DNA of 64,000 nucleotides from assembly GCA_017513445.1 (NCBI GenBank), contig JAFXFS010000004.1, positions 1 to 64,000 of the forward strand, written 5' to 3'. Source of the stretch: Bacteroidales bacterium. GTDB lineage: Bacteria > Bacteroidota > Bacteroidia > Bacteroidales > UBA932. This document shows positions 19,594 to 30,525 of the stretch, in pieces. The translations under genes were made by a program, and so were the position numbers. The notes under the pieces are model-generated. The model did not search any database. It had not been told where the DNA came from and worked only from the letters and a program-made list of their open reading frames with translations. Each line of letters begins with the position of its first letter. Position 1 is the first letter of the stretch.

Positions 19594-22500
19594 ATGAAAA
19601 GAGCATTTCAATTTATGATGGCTTTAATGCTGTCATCACTTCTTATATCTTGCTCAAATTACAAGTATGAGAGTGTGAAAAATGATCCACTAAATGCTAG
19701 AATTTATACTCTAGATAATGGACTAAAGGTCTATATGACTGTAAATAAGGAGACCCCACGCATTCAGGCCTCAATAGCTGTTAAAGTGGGAGGTAAAAAT
19801 GATCCTGCTGAGACAACAGGTTTAGCTCACTATTTCGAACATTTGATGTTCAAAGGTACTGAGAGCTTTGGTACACAAAACTACGAAGCCGAAAAACCTC
19901 TTTTGGATGAGATAGAGAAACAGTTTGAAATTTATCGCAACACATCAAATAGATATGAACGTGAAGATATTTACAGAGTGATTGACTCTCTATCATTTGA
20001 GGCATCTAAGTATGCCATTCCAAATGAGTATGATAAATTGATGTCAACTATTGGTTCAAATATGACCAATGCCTATACAAGCTACGATGAGACTGTCTAT
20101 ATTGAGGATATCCCATCTAATCAGATAGAGAATTGGGCAAAAATTCAGGCAGATAGATTTGCACATAATGTAATTAGAGGTTTCCATACAGAGTTGGAAA
20201 CTGTCTATGAAGAGAAGAATATGTCTCTGGTATCTGATAGTGATAAACTATATGAAGCAATTTTCTCATCTCTATTTCATAATCACCCTTACGGAACACA
20301 GACAGTCCTTGGTACACAAGAGCATTTGAAGAATCCATCTATTACCAATATAAAGAATTACTATAAAGAGTGGTATGTTGCCAACAATATAGCAATTTGT
20401 CTTTCTGGAGACTTTAATCCAGATAAGATGATAAAAGTTATTGATAAATATTTCTCAGTTTTACCTACAAATCCTAATCTGCAAAAGATTGAGTTTAAGC
20501 CAGAGGATCCAATCGTGCAACCTATTGTAACTCAGGTAAATGGTAGAGAGGCAGAGATGGTGGCCGTAGCCTGGAGATTGCCTGCAATGAATCACGAAGA
20601 TTCAAAGATTTTGGATTTGATGAGTCAAGTTCTTTATAATGGCTCGACAGGTTTGATTGACCAGAATGTAAACCAACCTCAACTGACATTAGGACTTTAT
20701 GGAGGCACATATTCATTAGCAGATCACTCATTGTTAATGATTATGGGATATCCTCAGACAGGTCAAACACTCGATGAAGTAAGAGATATCATTCTTGAAC
20801 AGATAGATCTTCTCAAAGGCGGACAATTCTCAGAAGAGCTCCTTCCTGCAATTGTTAACAATATGAAACTCAGAGAGATGAAGAGTTTGGAAAACAACTT
20901 TAGTCGTGCTGATAAGTTTGTTACATCATTCATTTATGATGTGCCTTGGGAGGATATGGTTAATGAATTGGATGAGAAGTCAAAAATAACAAAGGAAGAT
21001 ATTGTTGCGTGTGCAAATAGATATCTAAGCAGAGATAACTACGTGTGTGTCAATAAATTACAAGGTGGAGAACTAAATGAATCAAAAATTGACAAACCAC
21101 AGATTACTCCGCTTGAAATGAATAGAGATGCAAAAAGTGAATTCTTTGCAGAGATTCAAAATTCAGAAGTAGAACCGATTGAACCTCAATTCCTTGACTA
21201 TAGCAAAGATTTATCAATTCTAACTAATAACAATAATCTTCCAATTTATTACAAACAGAATAGCCTCAATGGCCTCTTTGAATTGACATATCAATATGAT
21301 TTTGGCACAAATGAGGATAAGGCATTGAGATTTGCATTTAACTATTTGGATTTCATCGGAACATCTCAAAAGAGTGCCTTAGAGGTAAAAGAGGAGTTCT
21401 TTAAATTGGCTTGTAGTTTATACACCAATGTCTCAAACGATAAAGTATCCATTAGAGTTACTGGCCTCTCTGACAATATGGAGAAGGCTATGGCTCTTGT
21501 TGAGGAGGTTTTGACAGATCCGAAAGCAGATGAAGAGGCATTGGCAATGTTAAAGCAAAATATGATCGAAGAGAGAGCTATGGCTAAGTTGTCTCAGAGA
21601 TCAATCAATAATGCACTAATTTCCTGGGCTACATACGGTGAGCATAATCCAATTAATAATGTTTTGAGCAACAAAGAGATAGTGGCAATGGGCTCTGAAG
21701 AATTGATTACTCGAATTAAAAATATGCAAAACCTCTCTCACGAGATTCTTTACTATGGACCTCTATCTCAAGATGAGTTTGTGAGAGTATTGAATGCAAA
21801 TCATAAAACTGCTGTCGAACCATTGGAAGTTGCAAAAAATGAATCATTCAAACAGCAAATAGTAGAGACTCCTGTTGTCTATATTGCACCATACGAAGCA
21901 AAACAAATTACCCTCACAAAACAATCTATCAAGGGAGAAAAATATAATCCGGAAATTGCGCCAATTCACTCATTGTATAACGAGTACTTTGGTGGAGGAA
22001 TGAATGCTATTGTATTTCAAGAGATGAGAGAGGCTCGTGGACTTGCTTACTCAGCAAATGCCAGATTATCATCTCCATTAAAGTTATCCGATTCATACGT
22101 TTTCAGAGCAACCATTGCAACTCAAAACGATAAGATGATGGATGCTCTCTCTGCCTTTGACTCAATTATTAATGATATGCCTGTTTCAGAGAATGCATTT
22201 AATATTGCCAAGGAAGCACTCATAACTCGTCTTCGCACTCAGAGAGTGACAGGTAGTAGAGTTATTTATAACTATTTGAATGCTAAAGAGTTGGGTTTGG
22301 ATTATGATATTAATAAGATAATCTTTGAGCAGATTGATTCGTTAACATTGGAAGATGTAGTAGGATTCCAGCAAGAGTGGGTTAAGGATAGAGTATATAA
22401 AATCTGTATTGTTGGAGATGAAGATGATCTTGATATGAGATCTGTCAAAAATTATGGTAATATTGAAAGAGTATCTTTAAATCAATTATTTGGTTATTAA
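19594..22500 (+). CDS. M16-family zinc peptidase, lipoprotein
   Basis: 968 residues from the ATG at 19594. The N-terminus is a lipoprotein signal with lipobox LLIS-Cys20, so it is probably anchored in the periplasm or outer membrane. The first M16 unit carries the inverted zinc motif HYFEH at 79-83, with the third ligand Glu about 75 residues later in TELETVYEEKN. Two M16 pairs are present; the second (about 510-960) lacks the HxxEH motif and has the Gly-rich NEYFGGGMNAIVFQEMR typical of the inactive half. Such pitrilysin-like proteases degrade peptides. It stands alone with its own promoter. Confidence 0.92.
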   Translation: MKRAFQFMMALMLSSLLISCSNYKYESVKNDPLNARIYTLDNGLKVYMTVNKETPRIQASIAVKVGGKNDPAETTGLAHYFEHLMFKGTESFGTQNYEAEKPLLDEIEKQFEIYRNTSNRYEREDIYRVIDSLSFEASKYAIPNEYDKLMSTIGSNMTNAYTSYDETVYIEDIPSNQIENWAKIQADRFAHNVIRGFHTELETVYEEKNMSLVSDSDKLYEAIFSSLFHNHPYGTQTVLGTQEHLKNPSITNIKNYYKEWYVANNIAICLSGDFNPDKMIKVIDKYFSVLPTNPNLQKIEFKPEDPIVQPIVTQVNGREAEMVAVAWRLPAMNHEDSKILDLMSQVLYNGSTGLIDQNVNQPQLTLGLYGGTYSLADHSLLMIMGYPQTGQTLDEVRDIILEQIDLLKGGQFSEELLPAIVNNMKLREMKSLENNFSRADKFVTSFIYDVPWEDMVNELDEKSKITKEDIVACANRYLSRDNYVCVNKLQGGELNESKIDKPQITPLEMNRDAKSEFFAEIQNSEVEPIEPQFLDYSKDLSILTNNNNLPIYYKQNSLNGLFELTYQYDFGTNEDKALRFAFNYLDFIGTSQKSALEVKEEFFKLACSLYTNVSNDKVSIRVTGLSDNMEKAMALVEEVLTDPKADEEALAMLKQNMIEERAMAKLSQRSINNALISWATYGEHNPINNVLSNKEIVAMGSEELITRIKNMQNLSHEILYYGPLSQDEFVRVLNANHKTAVEPLEVAKNESFKQQIVETPVVYIAPYEAKQITLTKQSIKGEKYNPEIAPIHSLYNEYFGGGMNAIVFQEMREARGLAYSANARLSSPLKLSDSYVFRATIATQNDKMMDALSAFDSIINDMPVSENAFNIAKEALITRLRTQRVTGSRVIYNYLNAKELGLDYDINKIIFEQIDSLTLEDVVGFQQEWVKDRVYKICIVGDEDDLDMRSVKNYGNIERVSLNQLFGY

Positions 22501-22513
22501 AATGGCTTATTTA

Positions 22514-22543
22514 TTGGCATAATTAAAAAATTGATTACCTTTG
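22514..22543 (+). promoter_or_regulatory. Promoter of the ferredoxin gene
   Basis: TTG at 22514-22516 and TACCTTTG at 22536-22543 with a 19-base spacer; a good two-part Bacteroidota promoter 43 bases before the ATG. Confidence 0.6.
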
Positions 22544-22586
22544 TCACATAAATTAAAAAGGAACATTAACTAAAAATTTTAATAAA

Positions 22587-22754
22587 ATGGCTTACAGAAT
22601 TACTGAAGATTGTGCTGCTTGCGGTACTTGTATCGATGAATGTCCAGTAGGTGCTATTTCTGCCGGTGACATTTACAAAATTGATCCTGAATTATGTGCT
22701 GATTGTGGAACTTGTGCTGATGCATGTCCAACAGGTGCAATCGTTCAAGACTAA
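22587..22754 (+). CDS. 2[4Fe-4S] ferredoxin
   Basis: A 55-residue protein, easily missed because it is short. Two Cys motifs of the form CxxCxxCxxxCP are seen: CAACGTCIDECP near residues 9-20 and CADCGTCADACP near 38-49, each followed by a Gly-Ala-Ile turn. This is the classic clostridial-type small ferredoxin that ligates two [4Fe-4S] clusters and carries low-potential electrons, for instance for pyruvate:ferredoxin oxidoreductase. The start is the ATG at 22587. The gene has its own promoter and strong terminator, so it is monocistronic and probably highly expressed. Confidence 0.97.
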   Translation: MAYRITEDCAACGTCIDECPVGAISAGDIYKIDPELCADCGTCADACPTGAIVQD

Positions 22755-22777
22755 TTTAATAGCAGATTTATTGAGAA

Positions 22778-22806
22778 GGGCTAACCCAATGGGTCGGCCC
22801 TTTTTT
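22778..22806 (+). terminator. Intrinsic terminator after ferredoxin
   Basis: GGGCTAACCC and GGGTCGGCCC form a stem with a three-base loop and one mismatch, followed by six T. Confidence 0.9.
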
Positions 22807-22886
22807 GTGTCACTATCTTTGAATAATTCATAATTTATGGTACAAAATGTGATATCGCCATTTAGTATAGTTAGATTAAATATATT

Positions 22887-24257
22887 ATGGAAATAAATGA
22901 CAAAATTGACAATATTGTCAGTAAACAGAGAGAGTTTTTCAAAAGTGGAGCAACAAAGGTTATTCAATTTAGAATAGAGATGTTGAAACAACTCTTAAAA
23001 CTCATCGATGAGAATCAGGAGGCAATTTTAAAAGCACTTTTCGATGACCTTCACAAGTCTCAACAGGAGGCATATCTTACAGAGATAAGTATTGTCAGGG
23101 GAGAGATAAAAAAACACTTGAAAAATATTAAAAAGTGGAGCGCAGTGCAGCGTGTGTCCACTCCAATAAAACTATATCCATCAAAGAGTTATATTGTGCC
23201 AGAACCCCTTGGTAATGCTTTAATCATTGCCCCTTGGAACTATCCTTTCCAACTACTTCTGAATCCTCTTGTAGGGGTAATTTCTGCAGGATGTACAGCA
23301 CTCTTAAAACCATCGCCATATTCCAGTAAGACATCAACTTTGATGGCAGAGTTGATTCCTCTCTATTTTGAGGAGAGCTATATCGCTGTAGTTGAGGGCA
23401 ACAGAGATGTTAATACCCTTCTCCTATCACATAAATGGGACATTATATTCTTTACAGGAAGTCCAGCTTTAGGTAAAGTTGTAATGAAAGCAGCTGCTGA
23501 GAATTTAACACCGGTAGTTCTCGAACTTGGAGGAAAGAGCCCTTGTATAGTCGATTCGGGAGCCAACCTTAAAGTGGCTGCAAAGAGAATTGCCTGGGGA
23601 AAGATGATCAATTCGGGGCAAACCTGTATAGCTCCAGATTATCTTTTGGTTAATGAAGAGGTGAAGGATCAATTTATAGATGAGTTTAATAGGGCAGTAA
23701 AGTCGCTTCAGGGAGAGATAAAGAGTTCAAAGCACTATTGTAGAATGATAAATGTAAAGGCATTTGACCGTGCTATTTCCTATATAAACGATGCAGAAAT
23801 TATATTGGCAGGTGGATCTTATGATAGGGAAGAGTTATTTATTGAACCCACAATAATAACCTGTAAATCAGATAGTTGTCCAGCTTTAGAGGAGGAGATT
23901 TTTGCCCCTGTTTTTCCGTTTCTCTCATTTTCAAATTCGCAAGATTTGTTTGAAAAAATTTCATCAATGGAAAAACCACTTGCCTTCTACTATTTTGGAG
24001 ATGAAAGAGTTGGTATGAGTATTATTTCAAAGAGTACATCCGGTGGTGCTTGTATTAATGATACAATAATGCATATTGCCAATGAAAATCTCCCTTTTGG
24101 AGGGGTCGGAAACTCAGGTATGGGTAGATATCACGGATACAAGAGTTTTGAGGCATTTACCAATATGCGTTCTCTTTTGGTAACTCACAAAAAGTTTGAT
24201 ACACCTTTCAGATATATGCCATATAGACTATTTTCAATTATTAAAAGAATTGTATAG
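22887..24257 (+). CDS. Aldehyde dehydrogenase, class 3-like
   Basis: 456 residues, the short form without an N-terminal extension and with a hydrophobic C-terminus, as in fatty and medium-chain aldehyde dehydrogenases. It oxidises aldehydes to acids with NAD(P)+. Motifs: APWNYPF (cofactor site), FTGSPALGK (nucleotide loop), LELGGKSP (general base Glu), NSGQTCIAPDY (catalytic Cys) and NLPFGGVGNSGMGRYHG. The true substrate cannot be told. No clear promoter is visible, and it lies alone between the ferredoxin terminator and secA. Confidence 0.9.
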   Translation: MEINDKIDNIVSKQREFFKSGATKVIQFRIEMLKQLLKLIDENQEAILKALFDDLHKSQQEAYLTEISIVRGEIKKHLKNIKKWSAVQRVSTPIKLYPSKSYIVPEPLGNALIIAPWNYPFQLLLNPLVGVISAGCTALLKPSPYSSKTSTLMAELIPLYFEESYIAVVEGNRDVNTLLLSHKWDIIFFTGSPALGKVVMKAAAENLTPVVLELGGKSPCIVDSGANLKVAAKRIAWGKMINSGQTCIAPDYLLVNEEVKDQFIDEFNRAVKSLQGEIKSSKHYCRMINVKAFDRAISYINDAEIILAGGSYDREELFIEPTIITCKSDSCPALEEEIFAPVFPFLSFSNSQDLFEKISSMEKPLAFYYFGDERVGMSIISKSTSGGACINDTIMHIANENLPFGGVGNSGMGRYHGYKSFEAFTNMRSLLVTHKKFDTPFRYMPYRLFSIIKRIV

Positions 24258-24289
24258 TTACGAATACAACTTATTGTCACAATTTTAAT

Positions 24290-24297
24290 TATATTTG
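24290..24297 (+). promoter_or_regulatory. -7 promoter element of secA
   Basis: TATATTTG, 34 bases before the secA ATG. No TTTG at the usual spacing. Confidence 0.5.
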
Positions 24298-24331
24298 CAG
24301 ATTGTAAATTAGAAATAATATTTTTTATATA

Positions 24332-27300
24332 ATGGGATTAGGATCGGTAATTAAAAAGATTTTCGGCACAAAGGCCGATAAAGATTTTAAGGAGATAAAA
24401 CCAATTTTAGATAAGGTTTTACTCTCCTATGAAACAATTGATAAGTTATCAAATGATGAACTTCGCGCCAAGAGTGAAGAGTTGAAACAAATTATAGCAA
24501 GTCGTATTGAGAAGGATGAGCAGCGTGTTGAGGAGATCAGACTTATTCTTGAGGATAATGATGTTCCAATTAACAAGAAAGAGGCCCTTGCAACAGAATC
24601 TGATAAATTGGTGAAGAAGATAGACGAGACAATTGAAACAGTCTTGAATGAGATTCTTCCTACTGCATTTGCAATTGTTAAGTCAACTGCACGAAGATTT
24701 AAAGAAAATCAAGTTCTTGAGGTTACAGCAACAGATTTTGATAGAGATCTATCCACATCAAAAGATTTTGTTACTGTAGAGGGAGACAAAGCATATTGGA
24801 AAAACTCCTGGATGGCAGGTGGAAATACCATTACCTGGGATATGGTACACTATGATGTGCAAATCGTCGGAGGTATTGTTCTTCATCAAGGTAAAATTGC
24901 AGAGATGGCGACAGGTGAGGGTAAAACACTCGTTGCAACTCTTCCTGTATTCTTGAATGCACTTGCTGGAAAGGGTGTTCACGTTGTCACAGTCAATGAC
25001 TATTTGTCAAAACGTGACTCTGAGTGGATGGGTCCTCTTTATATGTTCCACGGCCTTAAGGTAGATTGTATAGACAAACACGAGCCTAACTCAACAGCCC
25101 GTAAAAATGCCTATAGAGCAGATATTACATTTGGTACAAACAATGAGTTTGGATTTGACTATTTGAGAGATAATATGGCTCTTAATGTAGAGGATCTTGT
25201 TCAGCGTAAACATCACTTTGCCATTGTCGATGAGGTTGACTCGGTTTTGATTGATGATGCTCGTACACCATTGATTATTTCTGGTCCAATGCCTAAGGGT
25301 GATGACCAGCAATTTGCTGAGTATAAGCCACTTGTGGAGAAACTTTACTCTCAACAAAGGCAATTGGTTACAAAGCTTTTGCAAGATGCTAAGAGAGAGA
25401 TTGCTGCCGGTAATGAGAAAGATGGAGCATTCTATTTGCTAAGAGCGCATAAGGGTATGCCAAAGTACAATCCACTTATCAAGTATCTTAGTGAGCCCGG
25501 CATTAAGCAGCTTCTTATCAAGACAGAGAATTTCTATATGCAGAATAATAACGAGCAGATGCATCTTGTTACAGATGAGTTATTCTTTGTTATTGAAGAG
25601 AAACAAAATTCTGTGGAATTGACAGATAAGGGTAACGATTTGATCTGTGAAAGATTGGAGGATAGCAAGTTCTTCATTCTGCCTGATGTGGGTGCAGAGA
25701 TTTCAGAATTAGAAAAGTTGGATTTAACTCCAGAAGAGAAGGCATTGCGTAAAGATCAGATAATGACAAATTATGCTATGACTTCTGAAAGAGTTCACAC
25801 TGTACATCAACTATTGAAAGCATATACAATGTTTGAGAAGGATGTTGAGTATGTGGTGATGGATAATAAGATTAAGATTGTAGATGAGCAGACAGGTCGT
25901 ATTCTTGAGGGACGTCGTTACTCAGATGGATTACACCAAGCTATAGAGGCAAAAGAGTCTGTAAAAGTTGAGGCGGCTACTCAGACATTTGCAACAATTA
26001 CACTTCAAAACTATTTCAGAATGTACCATAAACTTTCAGGTATGACAGGTACAGCTGAAACAGAGGCAGGGGAGTTCTGGTCTATCTATAAATTGGATGT
26101 TGTTGTAATTCCTACTAATCGTCCGGTAATCAGAGATGACCAAGATGATTTGATATTTAAGACCAAGAGAGAGAAATATAATGCTATTATCCAACAAGTT
26201 GTAGAACTTACGGCTCAAGGTCGTCCTGTACTTGTGGGTACTACCTCTGTGGAAATATCTGAATTGTTAAGTAAGATGTTGAAACTCAAGGGAATAAAGC
26301 ATCAAGTGTTGAACGCAAAACAGCACGCCCGTGAGGCAGAAGTTGTTGCCAATGCCGGCCAGAGTGGTACTGTAACAATTGCAACAAATATGGCAGGTCG
26401 TGGTACAGATATTAAGTTGACTCCAGAGGTTAAGGCGGCTGGTGGTCTTGCAATTATCGGTACAGAAAGACACGATAGCCGTCGTGTAGATAGACAGTTA
26501 AGAGGTCGTGCAGGTCGTCAAGGTGATCCTGGTTCATCTACCTTCTATGTCTCTTTTGAAGATAATTTGATGCGTCTATTCGGATCGGAGAGAATATCAA
26601 AAGTTGTTGACCAATTAGGAATTAAGGATGGTGAAGTTCTTCAAAATTCTATGTTGTCAAGCTCAATCGAAAAAGCACAAAAGAAAGTTGAAGAGAATAA
26701 CTTCGGTATTCGTAAGCGTTTGTTGGAGTACGATGACGTGATGAACTCTCAAAGAGAGGTTATTTACCGCAGAAGAAGAAACGCATTGAATGGTGAGAGA
26801 ATAGACCTTGATATTCAAAATTTGATAGAGGATTACTGTCAAACATTTGTTGAGAAGAATTTCGATTTATCGTATGAAGATTTCTCATTTGAATTACTCC
26901 GTGTTTTATCAATCGAGCCCGGCTTTGATGCAGATTTCTTCAAAAAATCAAATGCTTCCGAGGTGACTGAAAAGCTTATAGAGAGTGTTCGTAATATCTA
27001 TGAGAGACGTTCAGAGACAATGATAACAACTGCTTGGCCATTTATCAAGCGTGTATATGAAACCCAGAGTGCAATCTACACAAATATCGCTATTCCAATT
27101 TCAGATGGACATAAAATGATGAATGTCGCAGTAAATCTTAAGAAGGCATACGAGAGCAAGGGTAAAGAGTTGACACGTACAGTTGCGAAGAATATCACTT
27201 TGATATTGATTGATGAGCACTGGAAACAGCACTTGAGAGATATGGATGATTTGAAACAGTCTGTTCAGACAGCAACTTATGAGCAGAAAGATCCTCTTTT

Positions 27301-27604
27301 GATTTATAAATTTGAGAGTTTCGGACTATTCAAAGAGGTGCTTGAAAAGGTATCTAAAGATGTTATCTCTTTCCTATTAAAGGGTCAAATTCCTTTGAGA
27401 AGTGATGATCAAAAGGTAGAAGAGGCAGCAAGACGTAAAACAGATATGTCAAAGATGCAAACTTCCAGAAATGATTTGGTTACAAATGGTGGTGAACCGA
27501 AGAGCAATGCTCCTATAAGGGTTGAGAAGAGAGTTGGTAGAAATGATCCTTGTCCTTGCGGAAGCGGTAAAAAATATAAAAACTGTCACGGCAGAGAGGA
27601 GTAA
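24332..27604 (+). CDS. secA: Preprotein translocase ATPase SecA
   Basis: 1090 residues against about 900 in E. coli. The motor drives secretory proteins through SecYEG. Walker A is [11 protein letters not shown] near residue 190, about 90 residues later than usual because of extra sequence near the N-terminus (about 55-150). [15 protein letters not shown] is motif II and [12 protein letters not shown] motif VI. A further insertion at about 330-420 precedes the preprotein cross-linking region, as in other Bacteroidota. The C-terminal zinc-binding segment [13 protein letters not shown], which binds SecB or ribosomes, is intact. It is separated by one base from lpdA. Confidence 0.97.
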   Translation: MGLGSVIKKIFGTKADKDFKEIKPILDKVLLSYETIDKLSNDELRAKSEELKQIIASRIEKDEQRVEEIRLILEDNDVPINKKEALATESDKLVKKIDETIETVLNEILPTAFAIVKSTARRFKENQVLEVTATDFDRDLSTSKDFVTVEGDKAYWKNSWMAGGNTITWDMVHYDVQIVGGIVLHQGKIAEMATGEGKTLVATLPVFLNALAGKGVHVVTVNDYLSKRDSEWMGPLYMFHGLKVDCIDKHEPNSTARKNAYRADITFGTNNEFGFDYLRDNMALNVEDLVQRKHHFAIVDEVDSVLIDDARTPLIISGPMPKGDDQQFAEYKPLVEKLYSQQRQLVTKLLQDAKREIAAGNEKDGAFYLLRAHKGMPKYNPLIKYLSEPGIKQLLIKTENFYMQNNNEQMHLVTDELFFVIEEKQNSVELTDKGNDLICERLEDSKFFILPDVGAEISELEKLDLTPEEKALRKDQIMTNYAMTSERVHTVHQLLKAYTMFEKDVEYVVMDNKIKIVDEQTGRILEGRRYSDGLHQAIEAKESVKVEAATQTFATITLQNYFRMYHKLSGMTGTAETEAGEFWSIYKLDVVVIPTNRPVIRDDQDDLIFKTKREKYNAIIQQVVELTAQGRPVLVGTTSVEISELLSKMLKLKGIKHQVLNAKQHAREAEVVANAGQSGTVTIATNMAGRGTDIKLTPEVKAAGGLAIIGTERHDSRRVDRQLRGRAGRQGDPGSSTFYVSFEDNLMRLFGSERISKVVDQLGIKDGEVLQNSMLSSSIEKAQKKVEENNFGIRKRLLEYDDVMNSQREVIYRRRRNALNGERIDLDIQNLIEDYCQTFVEKNFDLSYEDFSFELLRVLSIEPGFDADFFKKSNASEVTEKLIESVRNIYERRSETMITTAWPFIKRVYETQSAIYTNIAIPISDGHKMMNVAVNLKKAYESKGKELTRTVAKNITLILIDEHWKQHLRDMDDLKQSVQTATYEQKDPLLIYKFESFGLFKEVLEKVSKDVISFLLKGQIPLRSDDQKVEEAARRKTDMSKMQTSRNDLVTNGGEPKSNAPIRVEKRVGRNDPCPCGSGKKYKNCHGREE

Positions 27605-27605
27605 T

Positions 27606-28994
27606 ATGGAAAAATTTGATATTATTGTAATCGGCTCTGGGCCAGGTGGTTATGTTGCTGCAATCAGAGCTTCACAGTTGGGAATGAAGTGTGCAGTTGT
27701 AGAACGACACGAACTTGGTGGTATATGCTTAAACTGGGGATGTATTCCAACAAAAGCTCTACTTAAGAGTGCACAAGCCTTAACTTATGCAAATAATGGA
27801 TCACACTATGGCTTTACAGCCGATGGTGTAACATTCAATCTTGATGATATCGTTGCAAGAAGCAGAAATGTTTCTGATACAATGAATAAAGGCATAGCTT
27901 ACCTTTTTAAGAAAAACAATATCACAGTGATTAAGGGAAAAGGTAAGTTGCTGTCGGCAAACCAGGTAGAGGTGTCAAGTGATTCGGAATCTGTTGTATA
28001 TGAGGCCTCTTTTATTGTTTTGGCAACAGGAGCAAGGGCTGTCTCACCAAAGTTTGCTCCAATTGATGGTGAGAAGATAATTGGTTATAGACAGGCATTG
28101 GTTCCTAAGAGACTGCCAAAGAGTATGGCAATCATTGGTTCAGGTGCTATTGGCTCAGAGTTCGCATTTTTCTATAAGTCTTTAGGTGTTGAGGTTACAC
28201 TTATTGAATATATGGATAGAATACTTCCTAACGAGGATGATGATGTATCAGCACAGATGAGCAGATCTTTCCGCAAGATGGGTATTAAGGTAATGGTATC
28301 ATCTCTGGTTAAAAGCGTTGATACAACTTCTGATATTTGTAAAGTCCTTGTTGAGGGTAAGAAAGGTGAGGAGATAATTGAGGTTGAAAAGGTACTCTCA
28401 GCTGTTGGAGTTGTGCCAAATGTGGAAAATATTGGTTTAGAAGAACTTGGAATAGAACTTTCAAAAGGTAAAGTCGTAGTAGACGATAATTATATGACAT
28501 CTTTACCGGGAGTTTATGCTATAGGAGATATTATTTCAACACCGGCTCTCGCACACGTTGCTTCTGCAGAAGCAATTAACTGTGTAGAACGAATAGCGGG
28601 ATTGAACCCTAAACCGGTCAATTATAAACACATACCGGCTTGTACATATACCTCACCAGAGGTGGCTTCAGTTGGTATAAATGAGCGTAAAGCTAAAGAG
28701 CTAAATATTGAGTATAAGGTTGGTAAATTCCCATTTACAGCTTCCGGAAAGGCAACTGCTGCTTCGGAACGTGATGGGTTTATTAAAATTATTACAGATG
28801 CAAATAGTGATAAAGTCTTGGGGGTTCACGCAGTAGGTGCAAATGTTTCAGAGATGATTGGTGGAATGGTTGCAGCTATGAATCTTGGTGCAACAGCAAA
28901 AGATCTTATCCAATCAGTGTTTCCTCATCCTACAATGAGTGAAGCAATTATGGAAGCAGCAGCAGCTGTTCATTCAGAATCAATACACATTTAA
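27606..28994 (+). CDS. lpdA: Dihydrolipoyl dehydrogenase
   Basis: 462 residues from the ATG at 27606, directly after the secA stop; a longer frame from 27522 overlaps secA and lacks support. FAD flavoenzyme (E3) reoxidising dihydrolipoamide in 2-oxoacid dehydrogenase complexes or glycine cleavage. FAD-binding GSGPGGYVAA at 10-19; redox disulfide GGICLNWGC near 38-46; NAD-binding GSGAIGSEF near 180; C-terminal HPTMSEA supplying the catalytic His-Glu pair. No E1 or E2 genes are nearby. It is followed after three bases by bactofilin. Confidence 0.95.
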   Translation: MEKFDIIVIGSGPGGYVAAIRASQLGMKCAVVERHELGGICLNWGCIPTKALLKSAQALTYANNGSHYGFTADGVTFNLDDIVARSRNVSDTMNKGIAYLFKKNNITVIKGKGKLLSANQVEVSSDSESVVYEASFIVLATGARAVSPKFAPIDGEKIIGYRQALVPKRLPKSMAIIGSGAIGSEFAFFYKSLGVEVTLIEYMDRILPNEDDDVSAQMSRSFRKMGIKVMVSSLVKSVDTTSDICKVLVEGKKGEEIIEVEKVLSAVGVVPNVENIGLEELGIELSKGKVVVDDNYMTSLPGVYAIGDIISTPALAHVASAEAINCVERIAGLNPKPVNYKHIPACTYTSPEVASVGINERKAKELNIEYKVGKFPFTASGKATAASERDGFIKIITDANSDKVLGVHAVGANVSEMIGGMVAAMNLGATAKDLIQSVFPHPTMSEAIMEAAAAVHSESIHI

Positions 28995-28997
28995 GAT

Positions 28998-29456
28998 ATG
29001 GCAACAAGAGATTTTTTACCACAAGTTAATGTTAATGAGATCACTCGCATAGCGGTTGGTGCTCAAATTAAGCAAGGTGTACTTATTTCTCAATCGGACA
29101 TTAGAATCGATGGTTACTTTGATGGAACTATTGAGACTTCAGGTAAATTGGTAATAGGTGAGAATGCTGTTGTAATCGGCGAAGTTGTTTCAATGGGTGC
29201 TGAAATAAACGGCAAGTACGAAGGTACTATCTATTCAGGACAATGTGTTTCACTTAGAGAATCTGCAATTTTTAAGGGAACAATGAACTCAGTTCAAATC
29301 AGTATTGAAAAGGGAGCTATTTTCGATGGTACTTGTAAAATGATTTCAAAAGAGGATTTTGAATCACATCTATCTAAATCTGAAAAAAATGACCAGATTG
29401 AAGAGAATAATGCGGAAGTATCAGAGTATTCTTCTGAGTTACCATTAGAAGATTAA
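28998..29456 (+). CDS. Bactofilin (polymer-forming cytoskeletal protein)
   Basis: 152 residues. The central domain (about 18-115) has short repeating beta-helix turns such as IRIDGYFDGTIETSGKLVIG and GAEINGKYEGTIYSG, typical of DUF583/bactofilins, which self-assemble into membrane-associated filaments shaping the cell envelope. A disordered acidic tail follows. There is no membrane segment. It lies in a run with lpdA and ends just before a strong terminator. Confidence 0.93.
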   Translation: MATRDFLPQVNVNEITRIAVGAQIKQGVLISQSDIRIDGYFDGTIETSGKLVIGENAVVIGEVVSMGAEINGKYEGTIYSGQCVSLRESAIFKGTMNSVQISIEKGAIFDGTCKMISKEDFESHLSKSEKNDQIEENNAEVSEYSSELPLED

Positions 29457-29472
29457 TTTCTTTTACATTCTT

Positions 29473-29518
29473 AAAGCAGTGTAAAGAGTTGAGTCTCAGC
29501 TCTTTACACTGCTTTTAT
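29473..29518. terminator. Bidirectional terminator between bactofilin and glycosyltransferase
   Basis: A perfect 16-base-pair inverted repeat beginning AAAGCAGTGTAAAGAG, with an 11-base loop and T-rich flanks on both strands. It can serve the convergent genes on either side. Confidence 0.88.
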
Positions 29519-29573
29519 TTATGTGTTTGTGAATGTCGGGAAATAGTGTTGCTAGATTTACTCTCTCAATCGA

Positions 29574-30524
29574 TTATATTCTCTCTTTAATATTATAACT
29601 ATTCCTTTCAGCACTACTTCTTGACAATAGTTCAGCAATAAATCCTGCGAGGAAGAGTAATACTCCAATTACAACTGCTAAAAGAGCCAGATAGAATAGA
29701 GGTTGCTCCGTTACAGCTCTGTAATGCATATTATGACTTTGTGCTATCAATTTCGATGCAATAATCCAGATTGTAATAATTATACCACATAGAAAACTGA
29801 ATATACCTGCCACACCAAAAAAGTGCATTGGCTTCTTCCCAAATCTTTGTAAGAACCATAGAGATAGCAAATCAAGAAATCCATTCACGAATCTCTCCAT
29901 TCCAAATTTGCTCTTACCATATTTTCTTGCTTGATGAAGAACAACTTTCTCTCCAATTTTTCCAAATCCCGCATTCTTTGCCAGATATGGGATATAACGA
30001 TGCATTTCGCTATAAACTTCAATGTTTTTTACAACCTCATTTTTGTAACATTTCAAACCGCAATTCATATCGTGAAGTTTGATACCTGTCACTCTTCGAG
30101 CAGTTGCATTGTATATTTTTGATGGAATATTTTTAGTTAAAACACCATCGTATCTCTTTTTTTTCCAACCTGATACTAAATCATATCCCTCTTCCTCAAT
30201 CATTTTAATCATTAGAGGAATCTCTCTTGGATCATCTTGAAGGTCAGCATCCATAGTGGCCACATACTTTCCTGTTGCTGCTTCAAAACCAGCAAATAGG
30301 GCAGCAGACTTGCCATAATTTCTTCTAAACGATATGGCGCGAATATGTTTGTCGTGTTCTGCCATCTCCTTAATGACTTCCCAAGAGTTGTCTGTTGAAC
30401 CATCGTTGATGTAAATTACCTCATAATCATAACTTTCCTTTGAGAAAGTGTCTGATATCCAGGTATTTAGCTCCCTCAACGACTCTTCTTCATTATATAA
30501 GGATATAACTATTGAAAGATCCAT
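29574..30524 (-). CDS. Family 2 glycosyltransferase, DPM1/GtrB-like
   Basis: 316 residues. GT-A domain at 1-210 with SIVISLYNEEESL at the start, the metal-binding DADLQDD near 94 and GLKCYKNEV. Two C-terminal membrane helices at about 235-260 and 275-300 place it at the inner face of the cytoplasmic membrane. Relatives transfer a sugar from a nucleotide donor to polyprenyl phosphate for envelope glycan synthesis. The donor and acceptor are not known here. It is one base after the DUF4199 gene; the pair is commonly seen together in this order. Confidence 0.9.
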   Translation of the reverse strand: MDLSIVISLYNEEESLRELNTWISDTFSKESYDYEVIYINDGSTDNSWEVIKEMAEHDKHIRAISFRRNYGKSAALFAGFEAATGKYVATMDADLQDDPREIPLMIKMIEEEGYDLVSGWKKKRYDGVLTKNIPSKIYNATARRVTGIKLHDMNCGLKCYKNEVVKNIEVYSEMHRYIPYLAKNAGFGKIGEKVVLHQARKYGKSKFGMERFVNGFLDLLSLWFLQRFGKKPMHFFGVAGIFSFLCGIIITIWIIASKLIAQSHNMHYRAVTEQPLFYLALLAVVIGVLLFLAGFIAELLSRSSAERNSYNIKERI

Positions 30525-30525
30525 T

